Shown: positions 25,559-36,121, numbered from the stretch's first letter. The stretch is 64,000 bases of DNA from Vreelandella neptunia (GCF_022489065.1 NZ_JAKVTW010000002.1:62001-126000); one strand, 5' to 3'. The notes: generated by a model from the letters alone, not told the origin. Numbers and translations: made by a program.

Positions 25559-27370
25559 ATGACCTCAGTGACCGATTCGCCCCATAACACGCTGTCCTCT
25601 AGTACAAGCAGGCCGCGTTTAGAGCCTCGTCCGGTGGATGAGGCGCTCTATGCCCGTGCCCAGGCTGAGGGGTTAAGCGAGCTGCAGGCGCGCCTGTTGG
25701 CTTCGCGTTTGCGGGGCTACAGTGGAGAGTTGGCGCCATTAATCTCACCCAGCCTGCGCTATCTGGTTCACCCGGAGAAACTCGCTGATGGACGCCGCGC
25801 CGCCGAACGTATCGCCCAGGCCGTTGCCGAGGGCGAAGCGATTGGTATTCTTACCGATTACGACGTGGACGGCATTACCTCCCATGTGGTGATTCGGCGC
25901 ACCCTGGTGGAACTTTTTGGAGTGCCGGAAGGCAAGCTGCACAGCCTGATTGGTCACCGAATTAACGATGGCTACGGCATCAGCCTACCGCTGGTTGAGC
26001 GCACGCTGGCGCAAAAGCCGTTTCCCACTCTGGTGATTACCGCCGACTGTGGGAGTAGTGATGAGCCACGCATAGCGCGTCTCAAAGCAGCCGGTATCGA
26101 TGTGGTGGTCAGCGACCACCATGCGCTGCCGATAGAAGGGCCGCCTACCTCCGCCTATGCCTGCGTTAATCCCACTCGCTCTGACTGTGATTACCCTGAC
26201 AAAACCATCGCGGGCTGTATGGTGGCGTGGCTGTTGATGTCACTGGCTCGCGGTGTGCTGATTGAGTGGGGAGCGTTGTCGGAATCGACGCCTAAGCTAT
26301 CGCCTTGGCTTTCATACGTAGCGCTGGGCACGGTAGCGGATTGTGTCTCTTTGGGGGGCAGCCCTGCCAACCGCGCGGTGGTTAATCACGGTTTAACGCT
26401 GATAAATCGTATGGATGCCGCCTGCTGGCGCGCGATGGCTACCCGCTTAGGTGCCGACAGTGTGCCGTTTAACGCCGAGACGTTAGCTTTTCAGATGGGG
26501 CCGCGTATTAACGCCCGCTCGCGGCTGGACGACCCCTACGCGGCGCTGCACTTTATGTTGGCCGAGAACGATGGCATCGCCAATCGCCAGCTCGACGTGT
26601 TGGATCAGGATAATCAGTCCCGCAAAGCCATTGAGGCCGATATGGCCGCCGAGGCGCGCACTCTGGCGGTAAGTGCGTTAACCGCCGATGAGCCCGCCGT
26701 GGTGGTGCTGCTTGAAGACGGACACCCTGGCGTACAGGGTATCGTTGCCTCGCGATTAGTGCAGGCTTACGGGCGCCCGGCGCTAGTGCTAACACAAGCC
26801 TCGGCACCGGGCATGCTCACCGGTTCTGGCCGCTCGATTGACGGACTGCACCTGCGAGATGCCCTACAGCGCACCTTTGAGCTTGCTCCCCAGGCGCTGC
26901 CACGCTTTGGCGGCCATAGTGGAGCGGCTGGGGTGGGCGTGCCACAGGATCAGCTTGAGGCGTTTAAAGCCGCTTTCCTACAAGCGGTCGGCGAGCAGTT
27001 GGGCGGAAGAGCGCTCTACCCGCGACTGTGGACAGACGGTGAGCTTTCGACGGCGCAGCTTTCGCTGACTACCTTGCAGGAGATCGAAACCCTTGGCCCC
27101 TACGGGCGTGAATTTGACCCGCCGCTGTTTGAGGGACGTTTTATTGTCGAAGCACTGCGGCCGGTGGGTGCCGATGGCGCGCACCTGATGTTGGAACTCT
27201 CCACTGGCCCAGTTACCTGTAAGGCGATTTGGTTTCGTGCCTTAACGCCAGGTGAACTGCCTGGGTTTAATGTGGGCGATACGCTGCACTGTGCCTATAA
27301 GCTCAACCGCAACCGCTGGCGTGGCCGAGAAACGTTGCAATTAATGGTCGAGCACGCCAGCCCTGTCTAA
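25559..27370 (+). CDS. recJ: RecJ-type single-strand DNA exonuclease, diverged
   Basis: RecJ degrades single-stranded DNA 5' to 3' in RecF-pathway recombination and repair. The 603-residue product has DHH motifs DYDVDGITS, TADCGSSD, SDHHALP and GTVADC, then the DHHA1 part (GHPGVQGIVASRL, GSGRSIDGLHLRDAL, RFGGHSGAAG) and an OB-like end. Some motifs differ from E. coli RecJ: DCGSSD for DNGISS, and GPRINARSRLDD for GPRLNAAGRLDD. It holds the usual recJ position after thrC. The ATG at 25559 avoids overlap with thrC; a TTG at 25496 is possible. A separate DHH subfamily is an alternative. Confidence 0.82.
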   Translation: MTSVTDSPHNTLSSSTSRPRLEPRPVDEALYARAQAEGLSELQARLLASRLRGYSGELAPLISPSLRYLVHPEKLADGRRAAERIAQAVAEGEAIGILTDYDVDGITSHVVIRRTLVELFGVPEGKLHSLIGHRINDGYGISLPLVERTLAQKPFPTLVITADCGSSDEPRIARLKAAGIDVVVSDHHALPIEGPPTSAYACVNPTRSDCDYPDKTIAGCMVAWLLMSLARGVLIEWGALSESTPKLSPWLSYVALGTVADCVSLGGSPANRAVVNHGLTLINRMDAACWRAMATRLGADSVPFNAETLAFQMGPRINARSRLDDPYAALHFMLAENDGIANRQLDVLDQDNQSRKAIEADMAAEARTLAVSALTADEPAVVVLLEDGHPGVQGIVASRLVQAYGRPALVLTQASAPGMLTGSGRSIDGLHLRDALQRTFELAPQALPRFGGHSGAAGVGVPQDQLEAFKAAFLQAVGEQLGGRALYPRLWTDGELSTAQLSLTTLQEIETLGPYGREFDPPLFEGRFIVEALRPVGADGAHLMLELSTGPVTCKAIWFRALTPGELPGFNVGDTLHCAYKLNRNRWRGRETLQLMVEHASPV

Positions 27371-27410
27371 ACAAAGCACTGAATAACGTCAATAACTCAA
27401 AGGACGCCCC

Positions 27411-28040
27411 ATGCGCGTGGAAGATTTACCCAAGGATCAACATCGCCCCTACGAAGATGTCATGGCGATGCTGCTTGGCACGTTCTTTGTCGCGCTGGGG
27501 GTGACCTTTTACACCCATGCGGTGCTGCTGACCGGCAGTACGGCAGGCTTGGCGCTGCTGCTCAGCTATATGACCAGCAGTGTGACCGGCTGGGGCTTTG
27601 GGGTGTACTTTTTTGCCATTAACCTGCCGTTTTACTACTTGGCAGTTAAGCGCATGGGCTGGAGTTTTACCTTGCGCACCTTCGCCGCTATCGGTTTGGT
27701 CTCGCTATTTTCGGAACTGACCCAGGGCTGGGTGCAGTTTGCCAATGTGCCCTCGCTTTATGCCGCCTTGATGGGCGGCGCGCTGATGGGCATCGGTATG
27801 CTGATGCTGTTTCGCCACCGCACGAGTCTGGGCGGTATCAATATCCTCGCGCTCTACTTGCAGGATAAACACGGCTTTCGTGCAGGTTACGTTCAACTGG
27901 CGATTGATGGCGTTATCCTGCTGATTGCGCTGACCCAACTACCGCTGGATCGCGTAGGCTATTCGGTGCTAGGAGCGCTGACGCTCAACCTGATTATCGC
28001 CCTGAACCATAAGCCAGGGCGCTATATTGGAGTGAGCTAA
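27411..28040 (+). CDS. YitT-family membrane protein (short form)
   Basis: The 209-residue product has five or six hydrophobic helices, including ALGVTFYTHAVLLTGSTAGLALLLSY, FFAINLPFYYLAVKRMGWSFTLRT and ALMGGALMGIGMLMLFRHRTSLGGINILALYLQ. These are YitT/DUF161 signatures. The cytosolic DUF2179 domain of Bacillus YitT is absent. No transport substrate is established for the family. It follows recJ by 40 bases with AAAGGA before the ATG, and converges on the copA micro-ORF. Confidence 0.85.
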   Translation: MRVEDLPKDQHRPYEDVMAMLLGTFFVALGVTFYTHAVLLTGSTAGLALLLSYMTSSVTGWGFGVYFFAINLPFYYLAVKRMGWSFTLRTFAAIGLVSLFSELTQGWVQFANVPSLYAALMGGALMGIGMLMLFRHRTSLGGINILALYLQDKHGFRAGYVQLAIDGVILLIALTQLPLDRVGYSVLGALTLNLIIALNHKPGRYIGVS

Positions 28041-28045
28041 AGGCG

Positions 28046-28117
28046 TCAGCTAAGCCAGAACCACCACACGATAGCGGCGATAAGCCCAAGCCCCGCCAGG
28101 TTGATCAATAGACTCAT
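28046..28117 (-). CDS. 23-residue single-helix membrane micro-ORF coupled to copA
   Basis: A minus-strand ATG at 28117 overlaps the copA stop as ATGA. A perfect AGGAGG (28125-28130, inside the last copA codons) lies 7 bases upstream. The product [20 protein letters not shown] plus WLS is one hydrophobic helix with an aromatic WWFW end and no soluble domain. Coupling and ribosome site make translation likely. The sequence resembles, from memory, the N-terminal anchor of cupredoxin-domain proteins found near copper ATPases. It may be a partner of CopA or the remnant of such a protein. No homologue can be confirmed here. Confidence 0.6.
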   Translation of the reverse strand: MSLLINLAGLGLIAAIVWWFWLS

Positions 28118-30681
28118 GCGACGTCCTCCTGGCTGGGTGACTTCCACAGCCGCAAACGGTTGGCGTTACTCACCACGGTGATGGAAGAGAGTGACATGGC
28201 AGCACCCGCAATCATCGGTGAGAGCAGCGTGCCGGTTATTGGGTAGAGCACGCCCGCTGCGATGGGAATACACAGCAGGTTGTAGCCAAAGGCGCCCACC
28301 AGATTCTGTTTGATATTGCGCAGCGTGGCGCGGCTGATCTCTATCGCAGACGCCACCCCGTGCAGCGAGCCGCGCATTAGCGTGATGCCCGCGCTCTCAA
28401 TCGCCACATCGGTGCCTTGGCCAATCGCAAAACCCACATTTGCTCGGGCCAACGCCGGGGCATCATTGATGCCATCGCCCACCATCCCAACGATTTCTCC
28501 CGCCTGCTGGCGGCGCTCGATCTCGGCGTGCTTGTCCTCGGGTAGCAGGCCTGCGCGGTACTCATCAATACCCACTTCCTGAGCAATGGCCTTGGCAGTG
28601 TGCTCGTTATCGCCTGTCAGCATCACAATGGTTAAGCCGTCTTTCTGCAGGCGCTTGATGGCGGCCACGGTGTCGTGGCGAAGCGGGTCACTGATGCCGA
28701 ATAGAGCGGCTAATTTGCCGTCCACCGCTAGATACACCAGCGTGCGGGCTTGCTCCTCCAGCGCTCGTGCCTGCTCTTCGCCTGCCGCAAGATCTACCCC
28801 TGCCTCACCTAACATACGCGCATTGCCCAGTAATAGTGCTTTGCCGTCGAGCGTTTGGGCTTTCACCCCACCACCGGTAACGCTGTCGAAATTATGGATC
28901 TCGGCAGGTTCAACGTTGTGTTCATCCGCGTAGGCCATTAGCGCTGTGGCAAGCGGGTGTTCGGAGCCGCGCTCCAGTGAATGCACTAAGCCAAGAGCGG
29001 TCGAGTGCTCCACACCAAACATCTGTGCATCGGTAACGCTGGGCTTGCCCTGGGTGAGCGTGCCAGTCTTATCGACGACTAGCGTGGTCAGCTTGCTGGC
29101 GGTTTGCAGCGCCTCGCCGTTGCGTACCAGCACCCCGTGCTCTGCCGCTTTACCGACGCCGATCATGGTCGAGATTGGCGTGGCCAGGCCCAGCGCGCAG
29201 GGGCAGGCAATGATCAGCACGGTGGTCGCCGTGACTAGCATGTGAATGACTTGAGGTGCAGGGCCGAAGTTGAACCACGTCAGGGCGGTGAGTACCGCAA
29301 TGATCATCACTGAAGGGACGAACACACTTGAAACCTGGTCGGCGAGCTCGCCAATCGGTGGGCGTGAGTTCTGGGCGCTCGCCACCTGTTCGGTAATTTG
29401 GCCCAGTCGGGTATCGGCGCCTACTCGCGTTGCTCGATATACCAGCCCGCCACGGCCATTCACCGTGCCCGCGCTGACGTCATCTCCCTCGCGCTTCGCT
29501 ACCGGTACAGGCTCGCCGGTGAGCATCGACTCGTCGATATGGCTTTCGCCTTCGGTCACCTGACCATCCACAGGCAGTCGTTCGCCAGGCCGCACTCGGA
29601 CGTGATCACCCGTTTGCACGGCATCGATCTCAATCTCCTGCTCGTGGCCGTCGCGAATAACCCTCGCTGTTCGGCTCTGTAGGTCAAGCAGGCGCTTTAA
29701 GGCATTGCTGGTGCGCCCTCGGGCGCGTAGCTCCATGGCATTGCCGAGCAGAATCAGCCCGATCACCATGGCGGAGGCTTCAAAATAGATGCCTTGAGCG
29801 ACTTCCGGTAACCACGGTGCGAACAGCACCACCGCCATGGAGTAGAGCCAGGCAGTGCCGGTGCCTATGGCGACTAATGTATCCATATTGGCTTGGCGAT
29901 GCTTAAACTGCTTCCAGGCGTTGACGAAAAAGTGCCGCCCAGGGAAGGCCATAATGCCCAGGGTTAATAGACCAATCACCAGCCAATAGAGACGCCCTAA
30001 CCCCATCGGGTGAGGGTGGAAAAACAGCATGCTGAGCATCAGTGGAATCGCTAGTGCCAACGAGATGGCGCTGCCGCGCAGCCGTTTTTGGTATGTCTTG
30101 GCATCCTGCTCTGCCCGGGTGCACTCGGCTTCCCGCATATCCACAATCGGCTCGGCACCGTAGCCCGCTGACTCAACGGCGGCGATCAATGCTTGAGTCT
30201 CGGCACTGCCAAACACCTGGGCGGAGTGGCTGCCAAAGTTGACGCTGGCAGTGTCTACACCCTCGGTACGCTCAAGCGCTTTTTGAACACTTTTGACACA
30301 GCTGGCGCAGGTCATCCCGCTAATCGCCAAGCGCTGCTTTTTGCCCTGGCCATGCCCTTGAGAATGGGGAGGATGACTTGTCGCCTTTTCAGCTTCAGCG
30401 GGTAGCGCTTTATCTGGCTGCGTATCAGCAGCGTTTGGGGCTGTTGGCGGAAAGCCCGCCTCGGTCAAGGATTGATCAAGCTCCGCGTCGGTTAACGTCG
30501 AAACAACCTCAAGTCGTTTTTCGCTAGGCGTGCCGATCACGTCAGCTTCAGGGTCGCTACTTTGAATTGCCTCGCGCATACGCTTGACGCAACCCTGGCA
30601 GTTCATACCGGGTATAGTTCGCGTGGTGGCGCCATGGGCAGTGCTTACGCTTGAGGCGGCTTCGGTAGAGGAGTCGCTCAT
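28114..30681 (-). CDS. copA: Cu(I)-exporting P1B-type ATPase
   Basis: CopA pumps Cu(I) (and often Ag(I)) from cytosol to periplasm. The 855-residue product has two N-terminal heavy-metal-associated domains, GMNCQGC (Cys28, Cys31) and GMTCASC, joined by a His-containing linker ([13 protein letters not shown]). Eight membrane helices follow. Also present are the CPCALG transport motif, DKTGT phosphorylation site, SEHPLA, and [11 protein letters not shown]. The YN motif in FGYNLL and MSLSS in the last helices are marks of Cu(I) specificity. It overlaps the regulator gene upstream and the micro-ORF downstream, both by ATGA. Confidence 0.96.
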   Translation of the reverse strand: MSDSSTEAASSVSTAHGATTRTIPGMNCQGCVKRMREAIQSSDPEADVIGTPSEKRLEVVSTLTDAELDQSLTEAGFPPTAPNAADTQPDKALPAEAEKATSHPPHSQGHGQGKKQRLAISGMTCASCVKSVQKALERTEGVDTASVNFGSHSAQVFGSAETQALIAAVESAGYGAEPIVDMREAECTRAEQDAKTYQKRLRGSAISLALAIPLMLSMLFFHPHPMGLGRLYWLVIGLLTLGIMAFPGRHFFVNAWKQFKHRQANMDTLVAIGTGTAWLYSMAVVLFAPWLPEVAQGIYFEASAMVIGLILLGNAMELRARGRTSNALKRLLDLQSRTARVIRDGHEQEIEIDAVQTGDHVRVRPGERLPVDGQVTEGESHIDESMLTGEPVPVAKREGDDVSAGTVNGRGGLVYRATRVGADTRLGQITEQVASAQNSRPPIGELADQVSSVFVPSVMIIAVLTALTWFNFGPAPQVIHMLVTATTVLIIACPCALGLATPISTMIGVGKAAEHGVLVRNGEALQTASKLTTLVVDKTGTLTQGKPSVTDAQMFGVEHSTALGLVHSLERGSEHPLATALMAYADEHNVEPAEIHNFDSVTGGGVKAQTLDGKALLLGNARMLGEAGVDLAAGEEQARALEEQARTLVYLAVDGKLAALFGISDPLRHDTVAAIKRLQKDGLTIVMLTGDNEHTAKAIAQEVGIDEYRAGLLPEDKHAEIERRQQAGEIVGMVGDGINDAPALARANVGFAIGQGTDVAIESAGITLMRGSLHGVASAIEISRATLRNIKQNLVGAFGYNLLCIPIAAGVLYPITGTLLSPMIAGAAMSLSSITVVSNANRLRLWKSPSQEDVA

Positions 30682-31106
30682 GGGGCCTCCTGGGTAGATG
30701 TTGAGTCTGGGAAGCTTTCAATCAAGCGGCATACGCTATGCCCATCGGGTGTGCCATCAGGCATGTGCTGCCAACTGGTCAAGGCATGCTCCATACGCTC
30801 AGCCAGGGCTTCTAGCTCAGCAATACGTGCGCGTATTTGTGGCAAACGGCTAGCGAGTAGGTCGCGCACTAATGGGCACGGTGAGTCGCCTTGGTCGGCG
30901 TGAGCCAAGATGTCGCGAATTTCGGCCACGCTAAACCCTAGCTTGCGCGCCCGCTGGATAAAGCGCAGCCGCTCTAAGTCAGTATCGGAAAAGAGCTGAT
31001 AGCCGTTATCCGGGTGGCGCTGGGGGGCAAGCAGCTGTTCACGAGCATAATGGCGCACGGTCTCAGCGGTGACACCGCCTCGTTTGGCAAGCTCGTTAAC
31101 TTTCAT
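30678..31106 (-). CDS. MerR-family metal-responsive regulator of the copA operon
   Basis: The 142-residue product has the MerR winged helix ([34 protein letters not shown]), a long dimerisation helix, and metal-site Cys77 and Cys126 with His123 nearby. Cys77 at the start of the dimer helix is the position used by ZntR/MerR rather than CueR, whose pair sits in a late loop. Metal specificity is therefore uncertain even though it drives copA. It overlaps copA by 4 bases. An autoregulated promoter with a 20-bp spacer lies just upstream. Confidence 0.88.
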   Translation of the reverse strand: MKVNELAKRGGVTAETVRHYAREQLLAPQRHPDNGYQLFSDTDLERLRFIQRARKLGFSVAEIRDILAHADQGDSPCPLVRDLLASRLPQIRARIAELEALAERMEHALTSWQHMPDGTPDGHSVCRLIESFPDSTSTQEAP

Positions 31107-31143
31107 CGTCTTTTCTCCCGCCTAGCAAAATTGTGTCTATTTC

Positions 31144-31175
31144 AGTGTAGAACCTATGGGTAACCCATAGGTCAA
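31144..31175 (-). promoter_or_regulatory. MerR-type promoter and operator of the copA operon
   Basis: On the minus strand, -35 TTGACC (31170-31175) and -10 TACACT (31144-31149) are separated by 20 bases, the stretched spacing seen at ZntR-controlled promoters. A perfect dyad at 31152-31172 (arms ACCTATGGGT and ACCCATAGGT, 1-base centre) fills the spacer. This is the classic layout in which a MerR protein untwists DNA on binding metal. Confidence 0.85.
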
Positions 31176-31370
31176 GGGTGCCTTTGACAATCGGCCGAAA
31201 TGACTAAAACACTGATTTAAAACGAGCGTGCGACTAATGTATAAGCGAAAAACAAAATAAAACGCTCGTTTGCTCTTGAACCTTTGGCTCAGTTGCGAGA
31301 AAACAGTCATGTAAAAATAAAGAGAGTGGATCGTTGGTATCCACGGGATCATCGGGAAGAGAGGCCCACT

Positions 31371-32714
31371 ATGAATAATAAATTTAATAAGCTCACCCTG
31401 GCTGCTGCCATCACAGCCGCCTTCGCCAGCCAAGCCCATGCGGGCGGGTACCAAATTAATGAGCAGAGCGTTAGTGGGCAGGGGTATGGCCATGCAGGTC
31501 GTAGCTCTAACGTGCATGATGCCACTATCGTATATGGCAACCCGGCGGGTATGTCGTTTTTGGATCGGGCCCAGGTGACTGTGGGTGGAACCTTTCTCAG
31601 CGTCAATACCGATATCAGTAACGTCAGCGCTTCTCAATCCAGTCCGGCATTTCTGCAAGCCACGGGTGGCTTGACTGATACGCTGCCTGTTTCAGGAACC
31701 AACGATGGCGATATGGTACCAGGCACCCTGGTACCTTTTGCCTTTTACGCGCAGCCGGTTAATGAGCAGTTAGCCTTCGGTTTTGGTGTATATGCGCCTT
31801 TCGGCTCAAAAACCGATTATGAAGACGGTTTCCAAGGGCGTAACCAAGGAAACTATACCGAAGTCAAGGTTATGACCGCCCAGCCAACCGTCTCCTACCG
31901 CTTTAACGAGCAGTGGGGCGTGGGTGTTGGTGTCACGTATAACCGCGTAGAAGGGGAGCTGCGTCGACAAGTGCCCGTGGCTACTCCGTTAGGACTTTCA
32001 GAAGTCGACTCACGCGTTGAAGGTGATGACGAGGCGTGGGGCTATAACCTGGGGGTGATCTATCAGCCAGTACCGGAAACCACGCTCGGCTTGACGTACC
32101 GCTCGAAAGTGGATTTCAACCTGGAGGGCAGCTTCTCTGCAAGCTCGCCTGTGCTAGACCAACTGGGCATCGGCACCGTAACGGATACTGCTGCGCTGGA
32201 TTTGACCACGCCTGAAACGGTTAACTTTTCGCTGACTCAGCAAATGAGCGACAACCTTAAGCTGATGTTTGGTGCTTCCTGGGCGCGCTGGAGCGAATTT
32301 GACCAGATTCTGGTCACCGGTACCGAGCGTGGCGAGATCACTAATGAGCAGCAGAATTACTCTAACGCTTGGGCCTTCTCCACTGGCGGCGAATATCAAT
32401 TGACCCCTCAACTTGCTTTGCGCGCCGGAGTTGCGCTTGACTTTACCCCAACGCAGGATGAAACACGTAGTGTTCGGATTCCGTCTGATGATCGGCGCAT
32501 CTTCTCAATTGGTGCTGGCTGGAGTCCTACACCTGACCTGACCCTGGATGTGGCGTACTCCTATTTGACCGAGCGTGGCACTCAGGTAGACCAGTCCAAA
32601 ACGGACAGTTTCACGGTAGCCGGTCAGCGCACGCCGCCCATCACTTCGAACTACTCAGCCGACTACAAAAACGAAGCCCACGGTATTGGTGCCCAGCTCA
32701 CCTATCGTTTTTAA
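31371..32714 (+). CDS. FadL/TodX-family outer membrane transport protein
   Basis: The 447-residue product has a signal peptide ([17 protein letters not shown]), then the FadL start [21 protein letters not shown] and the NPAGMSFL motif, followed by repeating beta-strand segments ending in an aromatic residue ([10 protein letters not shown]). FadL proteins carry long-chain fatty acids or other hydrophobic substrates through the outer membrane. The ATG at 31371 has AAGAGAGG upstream. It stands alone with a terminator after it; the substrate is not predictable. Confidence 0.92.
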   Translation: MNNKFNKLTLAAAITAAFASQAHAGGYQINEQSVSGQGYGHAGRSSNVHDATIVYGNPAGMSFLDRAQVTVGGTFLSVNTDISNVSASQSSPAFLQATGGLTDTLPVSGTNDGDMVPGTLVPFAFYAQPVNEQLAFGFGVYAPFGSKTDYEDGFQGRNQGNYTEVKVMTAQPTVSYRFNEQWGVGVGVTYNRVEGELRRQVPVATPLGLSEVDSRVEGDDEAWGYNLGVIYQPVPETTLGLTYRSKVDFNLEGSFSASSPVLDQLGIGTVTDTAALDLTTPETVNFSLTQQMSDNLKLMFGASWARWSEFDQILVTGTERGEITNEQQNYSNAWAFSTGGEYQLTPQLALRAGVALDFTPTQDETRSVRIPSDDRRIFSIGAGWSPTPDLTLDVAYSYLTERGTQVDQSKTDSFTVAGQRTPPITSNYSADYKNEAHGIGAQLTYRF

Positions 32715-32741
32715 GGTATGGCGAGAGAGCTACTCTACCCA

Positions 32742-32765
32742 AACCCGGCGCCCGCCGGGTTTTTT
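32742..32765 (+). terminator. Terminator of the FadL-type gene
   Basis: AACCCGGC (32742-32749), loop GCCC, GCCGGGTT (32754-32761) and a run of T residues, 28 bases after the stop. Confidence 0.9.
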
Positions 32766-32879
32766 ATTGCCTTGTAGCAGGCCATTGGATGCGGGGCGTG
32801 CCGGCTTTCGTTACACTATGCGCTTTTCTGATCGATACACCTCTGTACGACCAGATACAGACCAAGCTAGGGCGATCCC

Positions 32880-33978
32880 ATGTTGGAAACCAACCCGATT
32901 CACAACCAGATTAAGGACCTGTCTGAGCGGACAGACGTTCTTAGGGGGTATCTTTGACTATGCCGAGAAGAAAGATCGGCTAGAAGAAGTTACCCGCGAA
33001 CTGGAAGATCCTAATGTCTGGAATGATCCGGACTACGCGCAGAAGTTAGGTAAAGAGCGCGCCTCCCTCGAAGCCATTGTGGCCACCATTGATGACCTTG
33101 AACAGGGCCTGGGCGATAGCCGGGACCTGTTAGAGCTGGCGGAAATGGAAGAGGACGAAGGCACCGTCGATGAAGTGCGCAAAGAGCTGGACAGCATGCA
33201 GGCGGCGCTTGAGAAGCTTGAGTTTCGGCGCATGTTTTCCGGTGATATGGACCCCAATAATGCCTACCTGGATATTCAGTCCGGCTCTGGGGGCACTGAG
33301 GCGCAGGACTGGGCCAATATACTGCTGCGTATGTACCTACGCTGGGCGGAGAGCCATGGCTTCAAAGCCGATATCACTGAAATCTCCGCGGGCGAAGTGG
33401 CGGGCATTAAGTCGGCCACCGTACATATCCAGGGCGACTACGCCTTCGGCTGGCTACGTACCGAAACTGGCGTGCATCGCTTAGTACGGAAAAGCCCATT
33501 CGACTCAGGCGGCCGCCGACACACGTCTTTTGCATCGGTATTCCTGTCGCCGGAAATTGACGACAGCTTTGAGGTCGAGATTAACCCCTCGGACTTGCGC
33601 GTCGATACTTACCGCTCCAGTGGCGCGGGTGGCCAGCACGTTAACACCACCGACTCAGCGGTGCGGATTACCCACGAGCCGACCGGCATTGTGGTGGCCT
33701 GCCAGGGTCAACGTAGCCAGCATGCTAACCGCGATTTCGCGATGAAGCAGTTGAAAGCACGGCTATGGGAGCACGAGATGCAAAAGCGTAATGCCGCCAA
33801 GCAGGAGGCCGAAGACTCCAAGGCGGATATCGGCTGGGGCAGCCAGATTCGTTCTTACGTGCTTGACGATCAGCGCATCAAAGATTTGCGCACCAGCGTG
33901 CAGTCCAGCAACTGCGATAAAGTGCTCGACGGGGACATTGATCAATTTATCGTCGCCAGCTTGAAGCAAGGTTTGTAA
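32880..33978 (+). CDS. prfB: Peptide chain release factor 2, with programmed +1 frameshift
   Basis: RF2 ends translation at UGA and UAA. Translation starts at the ATG at 32880, reads 25 codons ending TAT CTT, and meets an in-frame TGA at 32955-32957. A +1 shift at CTT-TGA-C, skipping T32955, joins the long frame that ends at 33978. The internal stimulator AGGGGG (32943-32948) precedes the slip site, as in E. coli. The spliced product is 365 residues, exactly the E. coli length, with the SPF codon-recognition motif (RKSPFDSGG) and the catalytic GGQ ([13 protein letters not shown]). Low RF2 favours the shift, giving autoregulation. lysS follows, as in E. coli. Confidence 0.97.
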
Positions 33979-34010
33979 TTTTTAGCGATTGAACACGAAT
34001 AGGGTGCCCC

Positions 34011-35522
34011 ATGGCTAACCAAGACGCGTCTCCTGCAGAGAACGAGAACCACCTGATCGCTGAGCGACGAGCTAAGCTTACCGCTCGCCGCGAACGTGCC
34101 GCTGAGCAGGGAAAGAGTGCATTCCCCAATGATTTTCGCCGCGACAGCTTAACCGTTGAGCTGCAGAACGCCTTCGGTGAAAAAGACAAGGCCGAGTTGG
34201 AAGCGCTGGATCACCACGCCTCCGTAGCTGGACGTGTTATGCGTCAGCGTGGGCCCTTTATCGTTATTCAGGATGTGGCCGGACAAATCCAGCTCTACGT
34301 GGACAAGAAAGGCCTGCCCGCTGACGTACTTGAAGACGTTAAAAGTTGGGATATCGGTGATATCGTCGCCGCCCACGGGCCGGTGCATAAATCCGGCAAA
34401 GGCGACCTGTACGTAATGATGAAGGAGGCGCAACTGCTCACCAAGAGCCTGCGCCCGCTGCCGGATAAATTTCACGGGCTGACCGATATGGAAGCCCGCT
34501 ATCGCCAGCGCTATGTGGATCTGATCATGAATCCACAGTCGCGCAAGGTGTTTGAAACCCGTGCCGCGGTGATTAGCTCCATGCGCCGCTTCTTTGAAGC
34601 CCGTGGCTTTATGGAAGTGGAAACGCCGATGCTCCAGCCGATTCCCGGCGGCGCCGCGGCGCGTCCCTTCATCACCCACCACAATGCGCTGGATATCGAT
34701 ATGTACCTGCGCATTGCGCCGGAGCTTTACCTCAAGCGCTTGGTGGTGGGCGGCTTTGAAAAAGTGTTTGAGATTAACCGCAACTTCCGTAATGAAGGGT
34801 TATCCACGCGCCATAACCCAGAATTCACCATGGTGGAGTTCTACTGGGCCTACGCGGATTACCGCGACCTGCTGGATATGACCGAAGCAATGCTGCGTAC
34901 GGCCGCTGAAGAAGTACTTGGCAGCGCGGTGATTGAGTACCAGGGTGCCAGCTATGATTTCGGTCAGCCATTCGTTCGCTTAACCTTGCGCCAGGCGATT
35001 CTTGATCATGGCGACGGCATTTCCGACAGCGATTTGGATTCGTTGGAAGCGGCGCGGGCCACCGCTGAAAAACTGGGTATCAAAGTCAAAGAGAGTTGGG
35101 GATTGGGCAAGGTACAAACCGAGATATTTGAAGAGGTGGCCGAGCACAAGCTCGACCAGCCGACCTTTATCACCGAGTACCCTGCAGAGGTCAGCCCCCT
35201 GGCACGGCGTAATGACGCTAACCCGTTCGTTACGGATCGGTTTGAGTTCTTTGTGGGTGGTCGTGAAATCGCTAATGGTTTCTCGGAGCTCAACGACGCT
35301 GAAGACCAGGCAGAGCGCTTCCGCGCCCAGTCAGCAGAGAAAGATGCGGGTGATTTGGAAGCGATGTATTACGACGCTGATTATATCCGTGCGCTGGAGT
35401 ATGGCATGCCGCCTACCGCTGGTGAAGGTATCGGCATCGATCGGCTTGTAATGCTGTTCACGGATAGCCCATCCATTCGAGATGTGCTGCTGTTCCCGGC
35501 AATGCGCCCTGAAGTGGACTAA
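34011..35522 (+). CDS. lysS: Lysyl-tRNA synthetase (class II)
   Basis: LysS charges tRNA-Lys. The 503-residue product has the N-terminal OB-fold anticodon domain ([26 protein letters not shown]) and the class II catalytic core: motif 1 around [19 protein letters not shown], motif 2 [20 protein letters not shown], and motif 3 [26 protein letters not shown]. Length is standard. It is 32 bases downstream of prfB, a conserved pairing. Confidence 0.98.
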   Translation: MANQDASPAENENHLIAERRAKLTARRERAAEQGKSAFPNDFRRDSLTVELQNAFGEKDKAELEALDHHASVAGRVMRQRGPFIVIQDVAGQIQLYVDKKGLPADVLEDVKSWDIGDIVAAHGPVHKSGKGDLYVMMKEAQLLTKSLRPLPDKFHGLTDMEARYRQRYVDLIMNPQSRKVFETRAAVISSMRRFFEARGFMEVETPMLQPIPGGAAARPFITHHNALDIDMYLRIAPELYLKRLVVGGFEKVFEINRNFRNEGLSTRHNPEFTMVEFYWAYADYRDLLDMTEAMLRTAAEEVLGSAVIEYQGASYDFGQPFVRLTLRQAILDHGDGISDSDLDSLEAARATAEKLGIKVKESWGLGKVQTEIFEEVAEHKLDQPTFITEYPAEVSPLARRNDANPFVTDRFEFFVGGREIANGFSELNDAEDQAERFRAQSAEKDAGDLEAMYYDADYIRALEYGMPPTAGEGIGIDRLVMLFTDSPSIRDVLLFPAMRPEVD

Positions 35523-35606
35523 ACCCTTACGATAGCGGATGAAAAGTTGGTAAGGGCGCGTTATAGCGCCCATAATGATCAACGTTTCGACGGCGAGGAG
35601 AATCCC

Positions 35607-35993
35607 ATGAAACTGCTTAACCGCTCCGCACTGAGCGTCAGGCCGACCCAGCCCTTTGTGGACTGGATCAATGCGCTCGAACCCACCATGGGAGACGACG
35701 ACCTGACCCTGGACGACGTCGAGCGTGAAAGTACCATTTATCTGATTCCTGAAATGGATACCCCAGAAGCACTGGAAACTTTTGTACGTGAACGCTGTGT
35801 GGAAATTCTCGAAACTGAGCTGCGCGCTTGGGAAGAGGATGAACGGCAGTGGCCGGGCAAACTTGACTGGGCTCTGTTTCAAGAGTTTGTGCGCGTTGAA
35901 CACAGCTACCTCGCCATTGACTTAGACGACGAAACGCCGCTGGAAATCTCAGAAGTGGATGACGCGCTGCTGCTCGACAGTGAGCAAGACTAG
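35607..35993 (+). CDS. Conserved acidic protein of unknown function downstream of lysS
   Basis: From the ATG at 35607 (GAGGAG upstream) the product is 128 residues, soluble and strongly acidic (DDDLTLDDVERES, LDDETPLEISEVDDALLLD). The start KLLNRSALSVRPTQPFVDWINAL and the phrase STIYLIPEMDT resemble a family of uncharacterised proteins encoded after lysS in Pseudomonas. No catalytic motif is evident. A longer reading from 35547 lacks a ribosome site. A terminator hairpin follows about 70 bases after the stop. Confidence 0.85.
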   Translation: MKLLNRSALSVRPTQPFVDWINALEPTMGDDDLTLDDVERESTIYLIPEMDTPEALETFVRERCVEILETELRAWEEDERQWPGKLDWALFQEFVRVEHSYLAIDLDDETPLEISEVDDALLLDSEQD

Positions 35994-36066
35994 CTATTAG
36001 CGTGCTAATATAAGGCTCTGCCTGGAGCTTGCTAGCTGACTTTTCAAGTAGCGCAAGTGTATAGAT

Positions 36067-36087
36067 AAACCGGCTTAGGCCGGTTTT
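36067..36087 (+). terminator. Terminator after the lysS-distal gene
   Basis: AAACCGGC (36067-36074), loop TTAG and GCCGGTTTT (36079-36087) form a short intrinsic terminator. Confidence 0.8.
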
Positions 36088-36121
36088 CTGCTTTTAGCTG
36101 TTTCGCTTAGGAACGCCACCC

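Noticed and set aside
31137..31658. A 173-residue minus-strand frame overlapping the FadL gene and the MerR promoter
   Set aside because: It lies antisense to a clear FadL protein and the composition is not protein-like.
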